This document shows, piece by piece, positions 19,985-28,124 of a DNA stretch of 64,000 bases. How positions within the stretch are numbered: the first letter of the stretch is position 1; each line of letters starts with the position of its first letter. The position numbers and the translations under genes were made by a program. The DNA comes from M3007 sp041736625 (GTDB taxonomy: Bacteria; Bacteroidota; Bacteroidia; Chitinophagales; Saprospiraceae). A model generated the notes under the pieces. It was not told where the DNA came from. It ran no database searches and worked only from the letters and a program-made list of their open reading frames with translations. Location: NCBI GenBank assembly GCA_041736625.1, contig JBGSTG010000087.1, positions 1-64,000 of the forward strand, written 5' to 3'.

Positions 19985-22900
19985 GTGTCTTTCCGTTTCA
20001 GGGTATGGTCCGGCGCTTTTTGCCGGTTTTTTTTAGTCCTCACGTGGGGACTGGGCGCTACCCTGCTGTGCGCGCAGGATGCCCTCTCCAACCTCCGCCT
20101 GCGATACCTGACGGCAAGTGCCCCAAGCGCCAATCTGGACACCCTGAGCATCGCAGCAGGCACACTCCGGCTGCGCGACTCCGTTTCAGGCGCGTTCATC
20201 CAACCAGGCTGTTTCCGCCTGGAAGGACAATCCTTGCTGCTGGACACCGCCTGCCTCCGCCGTACACATCCGGACTGCCGCACCGTTCAGGTGCAGTACC
20301 GCGTGCTGCCGTTCCGGCTGGAAGCGCCGTTTTTTCGACTCGACAGCGCCATTTTGCGCCGCGTGGCCCAGGCCGACGCCATCGAATACGACTATACCCC
20401 TTACAAGCCCGGCACGCAAACCTGGCAGACCTCCACCCTGCAAAGCAACGGCGCATACGTGCGCGGGTTGTCGGCCGGCAACAACCAAAACCTGGTGTTC
20501 AACTCCAACCTCAACCTCCAGCTCAACGGAAAACTGGGCGACGACCTGGAGATTGAGGCAGCCTTGTCCGACAACTCCATCCCGCTCCAGCCCGACGGCA
20601 CCACGCGCCAGCTGCAAGAGTTTGACCGCATCTACATCCATCTGCGCCGCAGGGAGGCGCAAATGACCGCCGGCGATTTCGACCTCCGGCATCCGCAAGG
20701 CTACTTCTCGCGCTATTTCAAACGCCTGCAGGGTGTCGGGGGCGGATGGTCGGGGGCCGTCACAGCAGCCGACTCCGTGTCGGCATACGCCGCCGCTGCC
20801 GTCTCCCCGGGCAAGTTCGCCCGGCAAACCATCCAGGGGCAGGAGGGCAATCAGGGGCCGTACCGACTGGTGGGCGCCGACGGCGAGCAATTCATCATCG
20901 TGCTGGCCGGAACGGAACGCGTATACGCCGACGGTCAATTGCTGCGCCGGGGGCTCGAAGACGATTACATCATCGACTACAACCTGGGCGAACTCACCTT
21001 CACCGCCCGGCGGCTCATCTCCAAAGACATCCGCATCATTGTAGAATTCGAATACGCCGTTCAGGCTTACCTGCGCTCCACCACCGCCGCCAACGTTTCC
21101 TGGGCAAAACCCAAAGGCCGGGTTTACCTGAACCTGTACTCCGAACAAGACAGCCGAAATGCCGGTCCGGCCCAGGATCTCACCCCCAATGAACGCCAGG
21201 AACTGGCCTTCGCCGGCGACAACCTGAACAACGCCTTCTCCTCCGGCATCGACACCCTGACCGACGGGTTCGACCCCTCCCGTGTGCTCTATAAAAGTGT
21301 GGACACGGTGTTTTGCGGCGTACCGGCCACCATTCTGGTGTACTCCACCAGTCCGGACAGCGCCCGGTACGCAGCCCGTTTTTCACAGGTGCCGCAAGGA
21401 ACCGGCAACTACGTGCTGGCGCCGGCGGCCGTAAACGGACGCCTGTACCAATGGGTGGCGCCCGATCCGGTTACCTGCCAACCCCAGGGCAACTACGCGC
21501 CCCTCGTGCCGCTCCAGGCGCCCGAAACCCGGCAGTTATTCGCAGCCGGCGCCGACGTCCAGCCTTTTCGCCACGCTCGCCTGCAAACAGAAGTGGCCCT
21601 GAGCGGGCGCGACCTGAACCGGTATTCGCCCCTCGACGACGAAGACAACTACGGCCTGGCGTTCAACGGGCAATACCGCCAGGCCCTGGTGAACCCGACG
21701 CCGGCACAAGGATGGAGCCTCGAAACAGAGGGAAAATACGAGTTCGCCGCCCGTCATTTTTTGCCGCTGAACCCGTACCGGCCGCAAGAATTCCTGCGAG
21801 ACTGGAATGTCGGCAGCACCGACTCCCTCGCCGATGAACATTGGGCGCGGGGCGGCATTCGGCTGCGGAACAAAGACTGGGCCGATGTGCAATACGAATT
21901 GGGCGGCTTTTTCCGGGAATCCTACTATAAAGGTGTGCGGCATTTTGCCGAAGGCCGCGTCGGGCGCTCCGGCTGGGAAGCCCGCGCCACCATCAACCGA
22001 CTGGAAACCGACGCACAACAGGAGCGCACGCTTTTTTCGAGACCCAAGACGGAAGTGTCCAAAACGTTTTTTAAAGAAAAGGGGCTGCCGGCATTTCGCG
22101 TAGGCGTGTACGGCGAACGGGAGCGCAACAGCCGGCGCATGGCCGGTACCGATACCCTGCTGGCCAGCAGTTTTTGGTACGATCTGTGGCGTGTTTTTGT
22201 GGAAACGCCGTCGCAGGATGGGCGCTGGTTATGGAATGCTTTTATCGGCCAACGCATAGACCGGGCGCCGGTCGGTGCCGATTTTGCCGTGAGTACAGAG
22301 GCCGACGAAATGCGGGTGGGGGGCACCTGGCGCAGCACAGCGGCCAACCCTACCCGACAGACACTGCAGTGGAACCTGCATTACCGAACCCTGAACGTCG
22401 TCAGAAGTGAACTCACGCCGCTGGACGAACAGGAAACCTACCTCGGCCGGATTGATTACACACTGGCAACCTTGAAAAATGCCGTCAGCGCCACCACCGG
22501 GTACGAACTGAGCTCGGGGCAAACACCCAAGGTGGAGTTCAATTACATCCAGGTCAATCCCGGCGAAGGGCAATACACCTGGGTGGACCGCAACCAAGAT
22601 AGTATCCTGCAGGTCGACGAGATGGAGATCGCCGTTTTCCAGGATCAGGCCGGCTACATACGCGTGGCGGTGACCACCACAGAATACCAACGCACCAACA
22701 ACCTGGCATTCAACCAAAACCTGCGCTTCGAGCCGCGCCTGCTCCTGAAAAACAACAAAGGATGGCGGAACTGGGCCGGCAGGGTGTCGGTGCAAAGCAT
22801 CTTTCAGATCAACCGGCGTGTGCTGGCGGAAGCGGACAACGTGCAGCCCTGGAACCCGTTTCAAACAGATATTGCCGACACCGCGCTGGTCTCCAACGGC

Positions 22901-23566
22901 GCCGTCCTGCGCAACGCCTTCTTCATCAACCGGGCGCAACCCGCCTGGGACATATCCCTGACCAACGACGCAGCGCGCAGTCAGGTAGCCCTCACCACCG
23001 GCTTCGAGATTCGCAGCACCGAAACCTGGAACCTGCACGGACGGGTAAACGCGGGCCGGCAATGGAGCGTAGAGGCCGACCTCGGCGACACCCGCAGGGA
23101 GAGCGACAACCAGGCTTTCGACGCGCGCGACTACCTCATTCGGGGCAGGCAGGCGGGCCCCAAGCTTAGTTGGCTGCCCAATCGCTACCTTCGCACCTCG
23201 GTGGCGTACACCCGTGCGACCAACCGCAACCTGTCGGGGGAAATGGAGCAGTCGGCGCAAGACAACGTGCAGTGGACGCTCAACTGGAACCCCGTCGGTC
23301 AGAAAAAAAACGGAGGCTTTTCGCCTTCAACATCCATTCAGGTGCAACTGACCTACGCCGATGTGCGTTTCAACGGCGACCCCAACACGCCTGTTGGCTT
23401 TGCCATGCTCGACGGGCTCCAAAACGGGCGCAATAGCCTGTGGGGGCTCAACGTTGAAAGGCAACTGTCGCGGAGCATTCAGCTCAGCATTGGTTACGAG
23501 GGCCGGCAAACCGGCGAGAGCAAAACCGTTCACGTTGGCCGCGCCCAGGTGAGGGCCATTTTTTAA
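19985..23566 (+). CDS. SprA-like large outer-membrane beta-barrel protein
   Basis: About 1193 aa. Signal peptide GAFCRFFLVLTWGLGATLLCAQ. Segments such as NQNLVFNSNLNLQLNGKLGD, LEIEAALSDNSIPLQPDGTT and GPYRLVGADGEQFIIVLAGT resemble parts of SprA, the giant T9SS translocon barrel, and relatives. The rest is rich in alternating aromatic beta-strands up to the last residues (QVRAIF), typical of an outer-membrane barrel. It is half the length of true SprA (~2400 aa), so it is a paralogue or distant relative rather than the translocon itself. The start is a GTG (19985) or the TTG just before. The SpoIIM-like gene follows 4 nt downstream. Confidence 0.6.
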   Translation: MSFRFRVWSGAFCRFFLVLTWGLGATLLCAQDALSNLRLRYLTASAPSANLDTLSIAAGTLRLRDSVSGAFIQPGCFRLEGQSLLLDTACLRRTHPDCRTVQVQYRVLPFRLEAPFFRLDSAILRRVAQADAIEYDYTPYKPGTQTWQTSTLQSNGAYVRGLSAGNNQNLVFNSNLNLQLNGKLGDDLEIEAALSDNSIPLQPDGTTRQLQEFDRIYIHLRRREAQMTAGDFDLRHPQGYFSRYFKRLQGVGGGWSGAVTAADSVSAYAAAAVSPGKFARQTIQGQEGNQGPYRLVGADGEQFIIVLAGTERVYADGQLLRRGLEDDYIIDYNLGELTFTARRLISKDIRIIVEFEYAVQAYLRSTTAANVSWAKPKGRVYLNLYSEQDSRNAGPAQDLTPNERQELAFAGDNLNNAFSSGIDTLTDGFDPSRVLYKSVDTVFCGVPATILVYSTSPDSARYAARFSQVPQGTGNYVLAPAAVNGRLYQWVAPDPVTCQPQGNYAPLVPLQAPETRQLFAAGADVQPFRHARLQTEVALSGRDLNRYSPLDDEDNYGLAFNGQYRQALVNPTPAQGWSLETEGKYEFAARHFLPLNPYRPQEFLRDWNVGSTDSLADEHWARGGIRLRNKDWADVQYELGGFFRESYYKGVRHFAEGRVGRSGWEARATINRLETDAQQERTLFSRPKTEVSKTFFKEKGLPAFRVGVYGERERNSRRMAGTDTLLASSFWYDLWRVFVETPSQDGRWLWNAFIGQRIDRAPVGADFAVSTEADEMRVGGTWRSTAANPTRQTLQWNLHYRTLNVVRSELTPLDEQETYLGRIDYTLATLKNAVSATTGYELSSGQTPKVEFNYIQVNPGEGQYTWVDRNQDSILQVDEMEIAVFQDQAGYIRVAVTTTEYQRTNNLAFNQNLRFEPRLLLKNNKGWRNWAGRVSVQSIFQINRRVLAEADNVQPWNPFQTDIADTALVSNGAVLRNAFFINRAQPAWDISLTNDAARSQVALTTGFEIRSTETWNLHGRVNAGRQWSVEADLGDTRRESDNQAFDARDYLIRGRQAGPKLSWLPNRYLRTSVAYTRATNRNLSGEMEQSAQDNVQWTLNWNPVGQKKNGGFSPSTSIQVQLTYADVRFNGDPNTPVGFAMLDGLQNGRNSLWGLNVERQLSRSIQLSIGYEGRQTGESKTVHVGRAQVRAIF

Positions 23567-23570
23567 CGTT

Positions 23571-25430
23571 ATGAAAGAAACGCAATTCATCCGGCAAAAC
23601 CAGGAAAAATGGGCGGCGTACGAAGAAATGCTGCGCCACAAGCAGCGCAACCCGGAACGCCTGAACGAACTGTTTATCCAGATCACCGACGACCTTTCCT
23701 ACGCGCGCACCTTCTACCCCAACCGCTCGGTGCGCATGTACCTGAACGGCCTGGCCCAACGAATCTTCCACAACGTCTATCGCGGGAAGCGCATCCCCTC
23801 AGGCATGCTGCTGCGTTTCTGGACGCACGAGGTGCCGCGCCTGTACCGCGAGGAGCGCCGGGCCCTGTGGCTGGCTTTTGGCGTTTTTGTGCTGTCGTTC
23901 AGCATCGGCGTGGTTTCCAGCATCATTGATCCGGACTTTGCTCGGACGATCCTGGGAGACGCCTACGTGGACATGACGGAGGCGAACATCGAAAAGGGCG
24001 ACCCGATGGCGGTGTATAAAGAGCACGACCCCCTGGGCATGTCGGTCGGCATTGCCCTCAACAACCTGTTTGTGGCCCTGCGCACCGCTGTTTTTGGCGT
24101 GCTGGCGTCAATAGGCACCCTGTTTATCCTGATGTACAACGGCATCATGGTCGGCGCGTTTCAGTATTTTTTTGTTGAAAAGGGCGTTTCCTGGGAATCC
24201 TTTCTGACCATCTGGATCCACGGCACGCTTGAGATCGGCGCGATCGTGCTGGCTGGCGCCTCCGGCCTGGTCATGGGGCGCGGTTTGTTGTTTCCGGGGT
24301 CGTACACCCGCATGCAGGCATTCCAGATCAGCATGCGCCGCGGGCTGAAAATGTTCATTGCGCTCATCCCGATTTTTATCCTCGCCGCGTTTTTTGAAGG
24401 TTTTCTCACCCGCTTTACCGATACGCCGGCGCCCGTGCGCGCCCTGTTCATCCTGATTTCCTTTGTGTTCCTGGTTGGCTATTTCGTCTGGCTACCCTGG
24501 TACAAAGATCGCCGGGGCGCTTTTCCGGTGGGTGCAGACGACCTGGAGTTGCCGCCCGATCGACGGGATGGATTCCGGTTTTCGGAGATCAAAGGGCCGG
24601 GCGAAGTTTTTTCCGATGCCTTTTCCCTGCTGCGCCGGCACGGGCAGCGGTTGTGGGTGCTGATCGGGGTGTCGGCCCTCGCGACCGGGCTTGCCGGGGT
24701 GTGGCTCACGCCGCCGGACGGGCAGCCACCGTTTGTGTTCCACAGCTTTTACCTGGGCGCCTTGCACGGCGCGCGCGACTTTTTCGGCTTTCGCGAGCAC
24801 CATTTTTTATTGGGCGTTCAAACAGCGATCACCCTGGCGCTGGCACTGTTGTCTTTTAGCGCCATACGTGCACAATTGCCTGAAGATGAAAAAGAAAAAT
24901 ACGAAGGCTGGGCGCCGTTGCTGTCCGGCGGCTGGCTGGCCCTGCCCATCCCCGCACTTTTTTTCCTGGTGCAGATCCAATACAATGTGTTGGGCTGGTT
25001 GCTGGCCATCGCGGTTGCCCCGGTGTTGGGTCTTTGGTGCGTCGTATTGTTTTTTGAGCGCTCCAACCCGTTTACGGCCGTCGGCCGCACCCTCCACATT
25101 GCCCGGTGGTGGGACCTGCTGACGCTGGGGTTCCTGCTCGTCAACTTTCTCCTGCTGCTCATGCTCTTTCTGGATACCGGCGTCTGGCGGGTGATCCAGC
25201 AGTTTTTCTCGTGGATGATCCCCACTGACGGTCGGATTCTGGCCGCCTATTCGCTGTTCACCACTACTTTCGCGGCAGCGTTCATACTTTACTTTATATT
25301 TGTCCTGCTTTTCCTGAGCGCCGCTTTCCTGTATTTCTCCTTGCGCGAGGTGGCCGACGCGCGCCATTTGCAACGCGGCATCCCAACCGTGGGCGTCCAA
25401 CGACAAATACGAGGGCTGGCCAGGGAGTAG
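23571..25430 (+). CDS. SpoIIM-family integral membrane protein with extended C-terminus
   Basis: 619 aa. The first ~330 residues match the stage II sporulation protein M (SpoIIM/DUF95) family: cytoplasmic helical start, then TM segments including ALWLAFGVFVLSFSIGVVSS, and the conserved NNLFVALRTAVFGVLASIGT and HGTLEIGAIVLAGASGL. The C-terminal ~290 residues hold about five more TM segments, unusual for plain SpoIIM. In non-sporulating Bacteroidota these occur in a conserved membrane cluster with DUF4129, MoxR and DUF58 genes. Here only the DUF4129 gene follows, 44 nt on. Confidence 0.8.
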   Translation: MKETQFIRQNQEKWAAYEEMLRHKQRNPERLNELFIQITDDLSYARTFYPNRSVRMYLNGLAQRIFHNVYRGKRIPSGMLLRFWTHEVPRLYREERRALWLAFGVFVLSFSIGVVSSIIDPDFARTILGDAYVDMTEANIEKGDPMAVYKEHDPLGMSVGIALNNLFVALRTAVFGVLASIGTLFILMYNGIMVGAFQYFFVEKGVSWESFLTIWIHGTLEIGAIVLAGASGLVMGRGLLFPGSYTRMQAFQISMRRGLKMFIALIPIFILAAFFEGFLTRFTDTPAPVRALFILISFVFLVGYFVWLPWYKDRRGAFPVGADDLELPPDRRDGFRFSEIKGPGEVFSDAFSLLRRHGQRLWVLIGVSALATGLAGVWLTPPDGQPPFVFHSFYLGALHGARDFFGFREHHFLLGVQTAITLALALLSFSAIRAQLPEDEKEKYEGWAPLLSGGWLALPIPALFFLVQIQYNVLGWLLAIAVAPVLGLWCVVLFFERSNPFTAVGRTLHIARWWDLLTLGFLLVNFLLLLMLFLDTGVWRVIQQFFSWMIPTDGRILAAYSLFTTTFAAAFILYFIFVLLFLSAAFLYFSLREVADARHLQRGIPTVGVQRQIRGLARE

Positions 25431-25474
25431 CGCCAGGCTCTGCCCATAAACTACGCAGGATACACCGGATTGTG

Positions 25475-26281
25475 ATGAAGCCAAACAACGTATTGATTCT
25501 CCTCCTTTTCCTGCTTCCGGCAATCGCGGGGCGGGCCCAGGATGATCTGCCCGGCGATGTGCCGGTTCCCGAGCAGGATTATGAGTTGGCGGATTCCGTA
25601 TACCTACTGGAGGAAGCAATAGAACCGTGGGTCGAACCGGAGCCTGCGCCCCCATACGTGAGCGAACGCCCGGCACAAGGCGCCCGGAGCGTAGACTGGG
25701 CCGCCGCCACACGCGACCTGGACTACAGCCGGGACCAGAAAAAATCCCGTGCACAGAAAACGAGGGAGGAGACTCCCAACACCGGGGACTTTGGTAAAAA
25801 CTGGAATTGGCTCACCAACGCCTTTGCCGGCCTGGGCAACCTCGTGCAGACGCTTACCATTCTCCTGGCCGTCGTCGGCATGGCCTATGGCTTGTATCTC
25901 CTCTACAAACAACCGCGAAACCGGCAGATCAGCAAGAGCGGCGTGGAAATAAACTGGGAAAACCTCGACCAATTTCTCGACGAAACCGAGCTGGAGGGAT
26001 TTCTGAAAGAGGCCGTCCGCAACAAAGCGTGGTCGCAAGCCATACGCGTGTACTTTCTTATGGTCATTCAGTCCCTTTCCGAAAAAAAGGCCATCGCCTG
26101 GGCGCGGCACAAAACCAATCGGGTCTACCTCATGGAAATGCGCACCCATACCCTCGCAGAACCTTTCCGCGAAGCCACCGGGATATACGAAAGGGTGTGG
26201 TACGGGAACCAGGTGGTTGACGAACGCACATTCCGCACCCTGGAGCCGGCTTTTCAGCACCTGCTCCGGCACAACCCTTAG
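25475..26281 (+). CDS. DUF4129 domain protein
   Basis: 268 aa from ATG 25475; a GTG lies one codon earlier. Signal peptide NVLILLLFLLPAIAGRAQ, an acidic, proline-rich extracytoplasmic stretch, one TM near residues 125-145 (LTILLAVVGMAYGLYLLY) and a cytoplasmic DUF4129 domain. Motifs there include AIRVYFLMVIQSLSEKKAIAW and FREATGIYERVWYGNQ. The domain is linked by gene context to transglutaminase, MoxR or DUF58 systems. Expected next genes (DUF4350, MoxR, DUF58) are missing; a tandem repeat array starts directly after the stop. Confidence 0.8.
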   Translation: MKPNNVLILLLFLLPAIAGRAQDDLPGDVPVPEQDYELADSVYLLEEAIEPWVEPEPAPPYVSERPAQGARSVDWAAATRDLDYSRDQKKSRAQKTREETPNTGDFGKNWNWLTNAFAGLGNLVQTLTILLAVVGMAYGLYLLYKQPRNRQISKSGVEINWENLDQFLDETELEGFLKEAVRNKAWSQAIRVYFLMVIQSLSEKKAIAWARHKTNRVYLMEMRTHTLAEPFREATGIYERVWYGNQVVDERTFRTLEPAFQHLLRHNP

Positions 26282-26282
26282 C

Positions 26283-26640
26283 CTCCGCGTGCCTTCGCGC
26301 AACCTTTGCGCCCTCTGTGGTTTATTTATAAAAAAACCGCAGAGGACTCAGAGGGCGCAGAGGAAATCGCTGAGAAGTGCTGCTCCGCGCTCCTCCGCGC
26401 AACCTTCGCGCCCTCTGTGGTTTATTTATAAAAAAACCGCAGAGGACGCAGAGGACGCAGAGGAAGGCACAGAGAAATACTACTCCGTGTACTCCGCGCA
26501 ACCTTTGCGCCCTCTGTGGTTTATTTAAAAAAAACGCAGAGGACTCAGAGGACGCAGAGGAAGGCACAGAGAAATACTACTCCGTGTGCCTCCGCGCAAC
26601 CTTTGCGCCCTCAGTGGTTTATTTAAAAAAACCGAATCCC
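26283..26640. repeat. Tandem array, four copies of a ~99-bp hairpin-forming unit
   Basis: The sequence CCCTCTGTGGTTTATTTA (third T/A variable) starts at 26311, 26411, 26510 and 26608 (CTCAGTGG in the last), giving periods of 100, 99 and 98 nt. Each of the first three copies forms a hairpin CCTCTGTGGTTT...AAACCGCAGAGG (one G missing in the third), followed by GAGGACNCAGAGG simple repeats and a CTCCGCGCAACCTTTGCG segment. Each carries AACCTTTG, one base off the -7 consensus. Open frames through it are low-complexity artefacts. Similar 'CGCAGAGGA' repeats are dispersed in several bacterial phyla. Confidence 0.85.
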
Positions 26641-26645
26641 TTCCT

Positions 26646-27779
26646 ATGCCCGGCCTCTACCTCCACATCCCCTTTTGTAAAAAAGCCTGCCACTACTGCA
26701 ATTTTCATTTTTCGACCTCGCTCCAGTCGAAAGACGAACTCTTGACGGCGCTGCACCGGGAGTTGGCGTTGCAGCGCGATTATCTGGGGGGCAGGCGCCT
26801 GGACACCGTTTACCTCGGAGGCGGTACGCCGTCATTGCTCAGCACCGCCGAGTTGGTGGCGCTGTTCGACGCCATTGGCCGCATATATACGGTGTCGGAA
26901 GACGCGGAAATCACGCTGGAGGCCAATCCCGACGACCTGGACGCGGAAAAAGTGAACGACCTGCGACACTACACGCCGGTCAATCGGTTGAGCATCGGCA
27001 TTCAATCGTTCCGGGACGAAGACCTGCAGTGGATGAACCGGGCGCACCAGGCAAAAGAGTCACACGCCTGTCTGGAGCGCATCGCCCGCGCTGGTTTCGA
27101 CAATTGGACGGCAGACCTGATCTACGGTCTGCCTGTCGGATCTGATCGCGACTGGGCCGACAACATCCGCACTCTGCTCGATTACGGCGTCCCACACATC
27201 TCCGCCTATTGCCTGACCGTAGAGGAAGGCACGGCGCTGCACCATTTTGTGAAAAAAGGCAAGGAAAAGCCCGTTGACGAGGAGACGGCGCTTCGGCAAT
27301 TTGAATACCTGATGCAGGTGTTGGAAGCGGAAGGGTTTCAGCATTACGAGATATCCAATTTTGCGCGTCCGGGGCGTTTATCACGCCACAACAGCAGTTA
27401 CTGGCTCGGTGAGCCTTACCTGGGCATTGGCCCCTCGGCCCACTCCTACGACATCGGGAGCCGGCAATGGAACGTCGGCAACAACGCCCGGTACATCCGC
27501 TCGCTTCAGGAAAACACCGTGCCCTTTGAACGCGAGCAGATTACCCCGACCATGCGGTACAACGAGTACGTGATGACGCGCCTGCGCACCCACTGGGGGT
27601 GTTTGCCGGACGACATCCGCGCACTCGGCGCCGGCTTTTACGACCATTTCGAGCGGGAGGTGGCGCCGCTGGTTGCCCAAAACCTCGTCCTGCACGATGT
27701 ACACGGCGCGTGGCAACTCACACAGGCAGGAAAATTTCGAGCCGACGGATTGGCCGCTTCCCTATTCGTGACGGAATGA
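26646..27779 (+). CDS. hemW: Radical SAM protein HemW (heme chaperone, HemN-like)
   Basis: 377 aa, the usual HemW length. It starts MPGLYLHIPFCKKACHYCNF at ATG 26646, six bases behind the tandem repeats; the frame is open further up, but that part reads repeat DNA. The 4Fe-4S/SAM motif is CxxxCxxC (Cys 11, 15, 18) followed by N, without the extra Cys of oxygen-independent coproporphyrinogen oxidase HemN, which favours HemW. GGGTPS (SAM site), the ANPDD region and ADLIYGLPVG are present, as is the HemW C-terminal domain. HemW is thought to bind and transfer heme. No exact -7 box; expression may come through the repeats or from the DUF4129 operon. Confidence 0.88.
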   Translation: MPGLYLHIPFCKKACHYCNFHFSTSLQSKDELLTALHRELALQRDYLGGRRLDTVYLGGGTPSLLSTAELVALFDAIGRIYTVSEDAEITLEANPDDLDAEKVNDLRHYTPVNRLSIGIQSFRDEDLQWMNRAHQAKESHACLERIARAGFDNWTADLIYGLPVGSDRDWADNIRTLLDYGVPHISAYCLTVEEGTALHHFVKKGKEKPVDEETALRQFEYLMQVLEAEGFQHYEISNFARPGRLSRHNSSYWLGEPYLGIGPSAHSYDIGSRQWNVGNNARYIRSLQENTVPFEREQITPTMRYNEYVMTRLRTHWGCLPDDIRALGAGFYDHFEREVAPLVAQNLVLHDVHGAWQLTQAGKFRADGLAASLFVTE

Positions 27780-27930
27780 CGACAATGAAACAAAATATTA
27801 TTCTGAACTTATGTTGATTTTTATAAAATTTATATCAATGTATAACTTTTGCAAAAATAACCCCCATTGTTAAAAATTAAATTCTGCTAAAACTTAACAA
27901 TTACGCAATACACCAATGAATATTTCGTTT

Positions 27931-27938
27931 TACCTTTG
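27931..27938 (+). promoter_or_regulatory. -7 box of an intergenic RNA unit
   Basis: TACCTTTG with no start codon of a real gene in the next 150 nt; an intrinsic terminator follows, so it likely drives a non-coding RNA. Confidence 0.5.
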
Positions 27939-27944
27939 TGCCAT

Positions 27945-28102
27945 CAACAAGCGAGAAAGATCGCAGGTGGCTGATAGACCCGTATAACACCCGTGAGTAC
28001 CCTTAGCCGCAAACCAACGGCGCAAATAAACACAATCAACAGGTTGAGCACATAGAGCATTTCTTTTAACCCGCCGATGCAATGATCGGGCGGGTTTTTT
28101 TT
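27945..28102 (+). ncRNA. Candidate small RNA between hemW and gpmI
   Basis: About 155 nt between an exact -7 box (27931-27938) and a terminator (28068-28102). No plausible ORF. Local pairing is visible: GCCG/CGGC hairpin around 28006-28022 and GAAAGA near the 5' end with TCTTTT before the terminator, which could close a long stem. gpmI has its own -7 box right behind, so this is not simply a gpmI leader. Candidate classes to test are 6S-Flavo and other Bacteroidota RNAs. The sequence does not share the 24-nt block of the 19.3/39.3-kb family. Confidence 0.45.
28068..28102 (+). terminator. Intrinsic terminator of the intergenic RNA
   Basis: Stem AACCCGCCGAT / ATCGGGCGGGTT with one bulged G and loop GCAATG, then eight T. 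The T-run merges into the gpmI -7 box. Confidence 0.7.
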
Positions 28103-28109
28103 ATTTTTG
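28102..28109 (+). promoter_or_regulatory. -7 box for gpmI
   Basis: TATTTTTG, exact consensus, 15 nt before ATG 28125 and directly abutting the preceding terminator. Confidence 0.5.
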
Positions 28110-28124
28110 GCACAAATTATCGAC

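Noticed and set aside
26217..26745. Open frames through the tandem repeats with CALCGLFIKK repeats
   Set aside because: They are translations of the ~99-bp DNA repeat, occur on both strands and have no start context or homology I can recognise.
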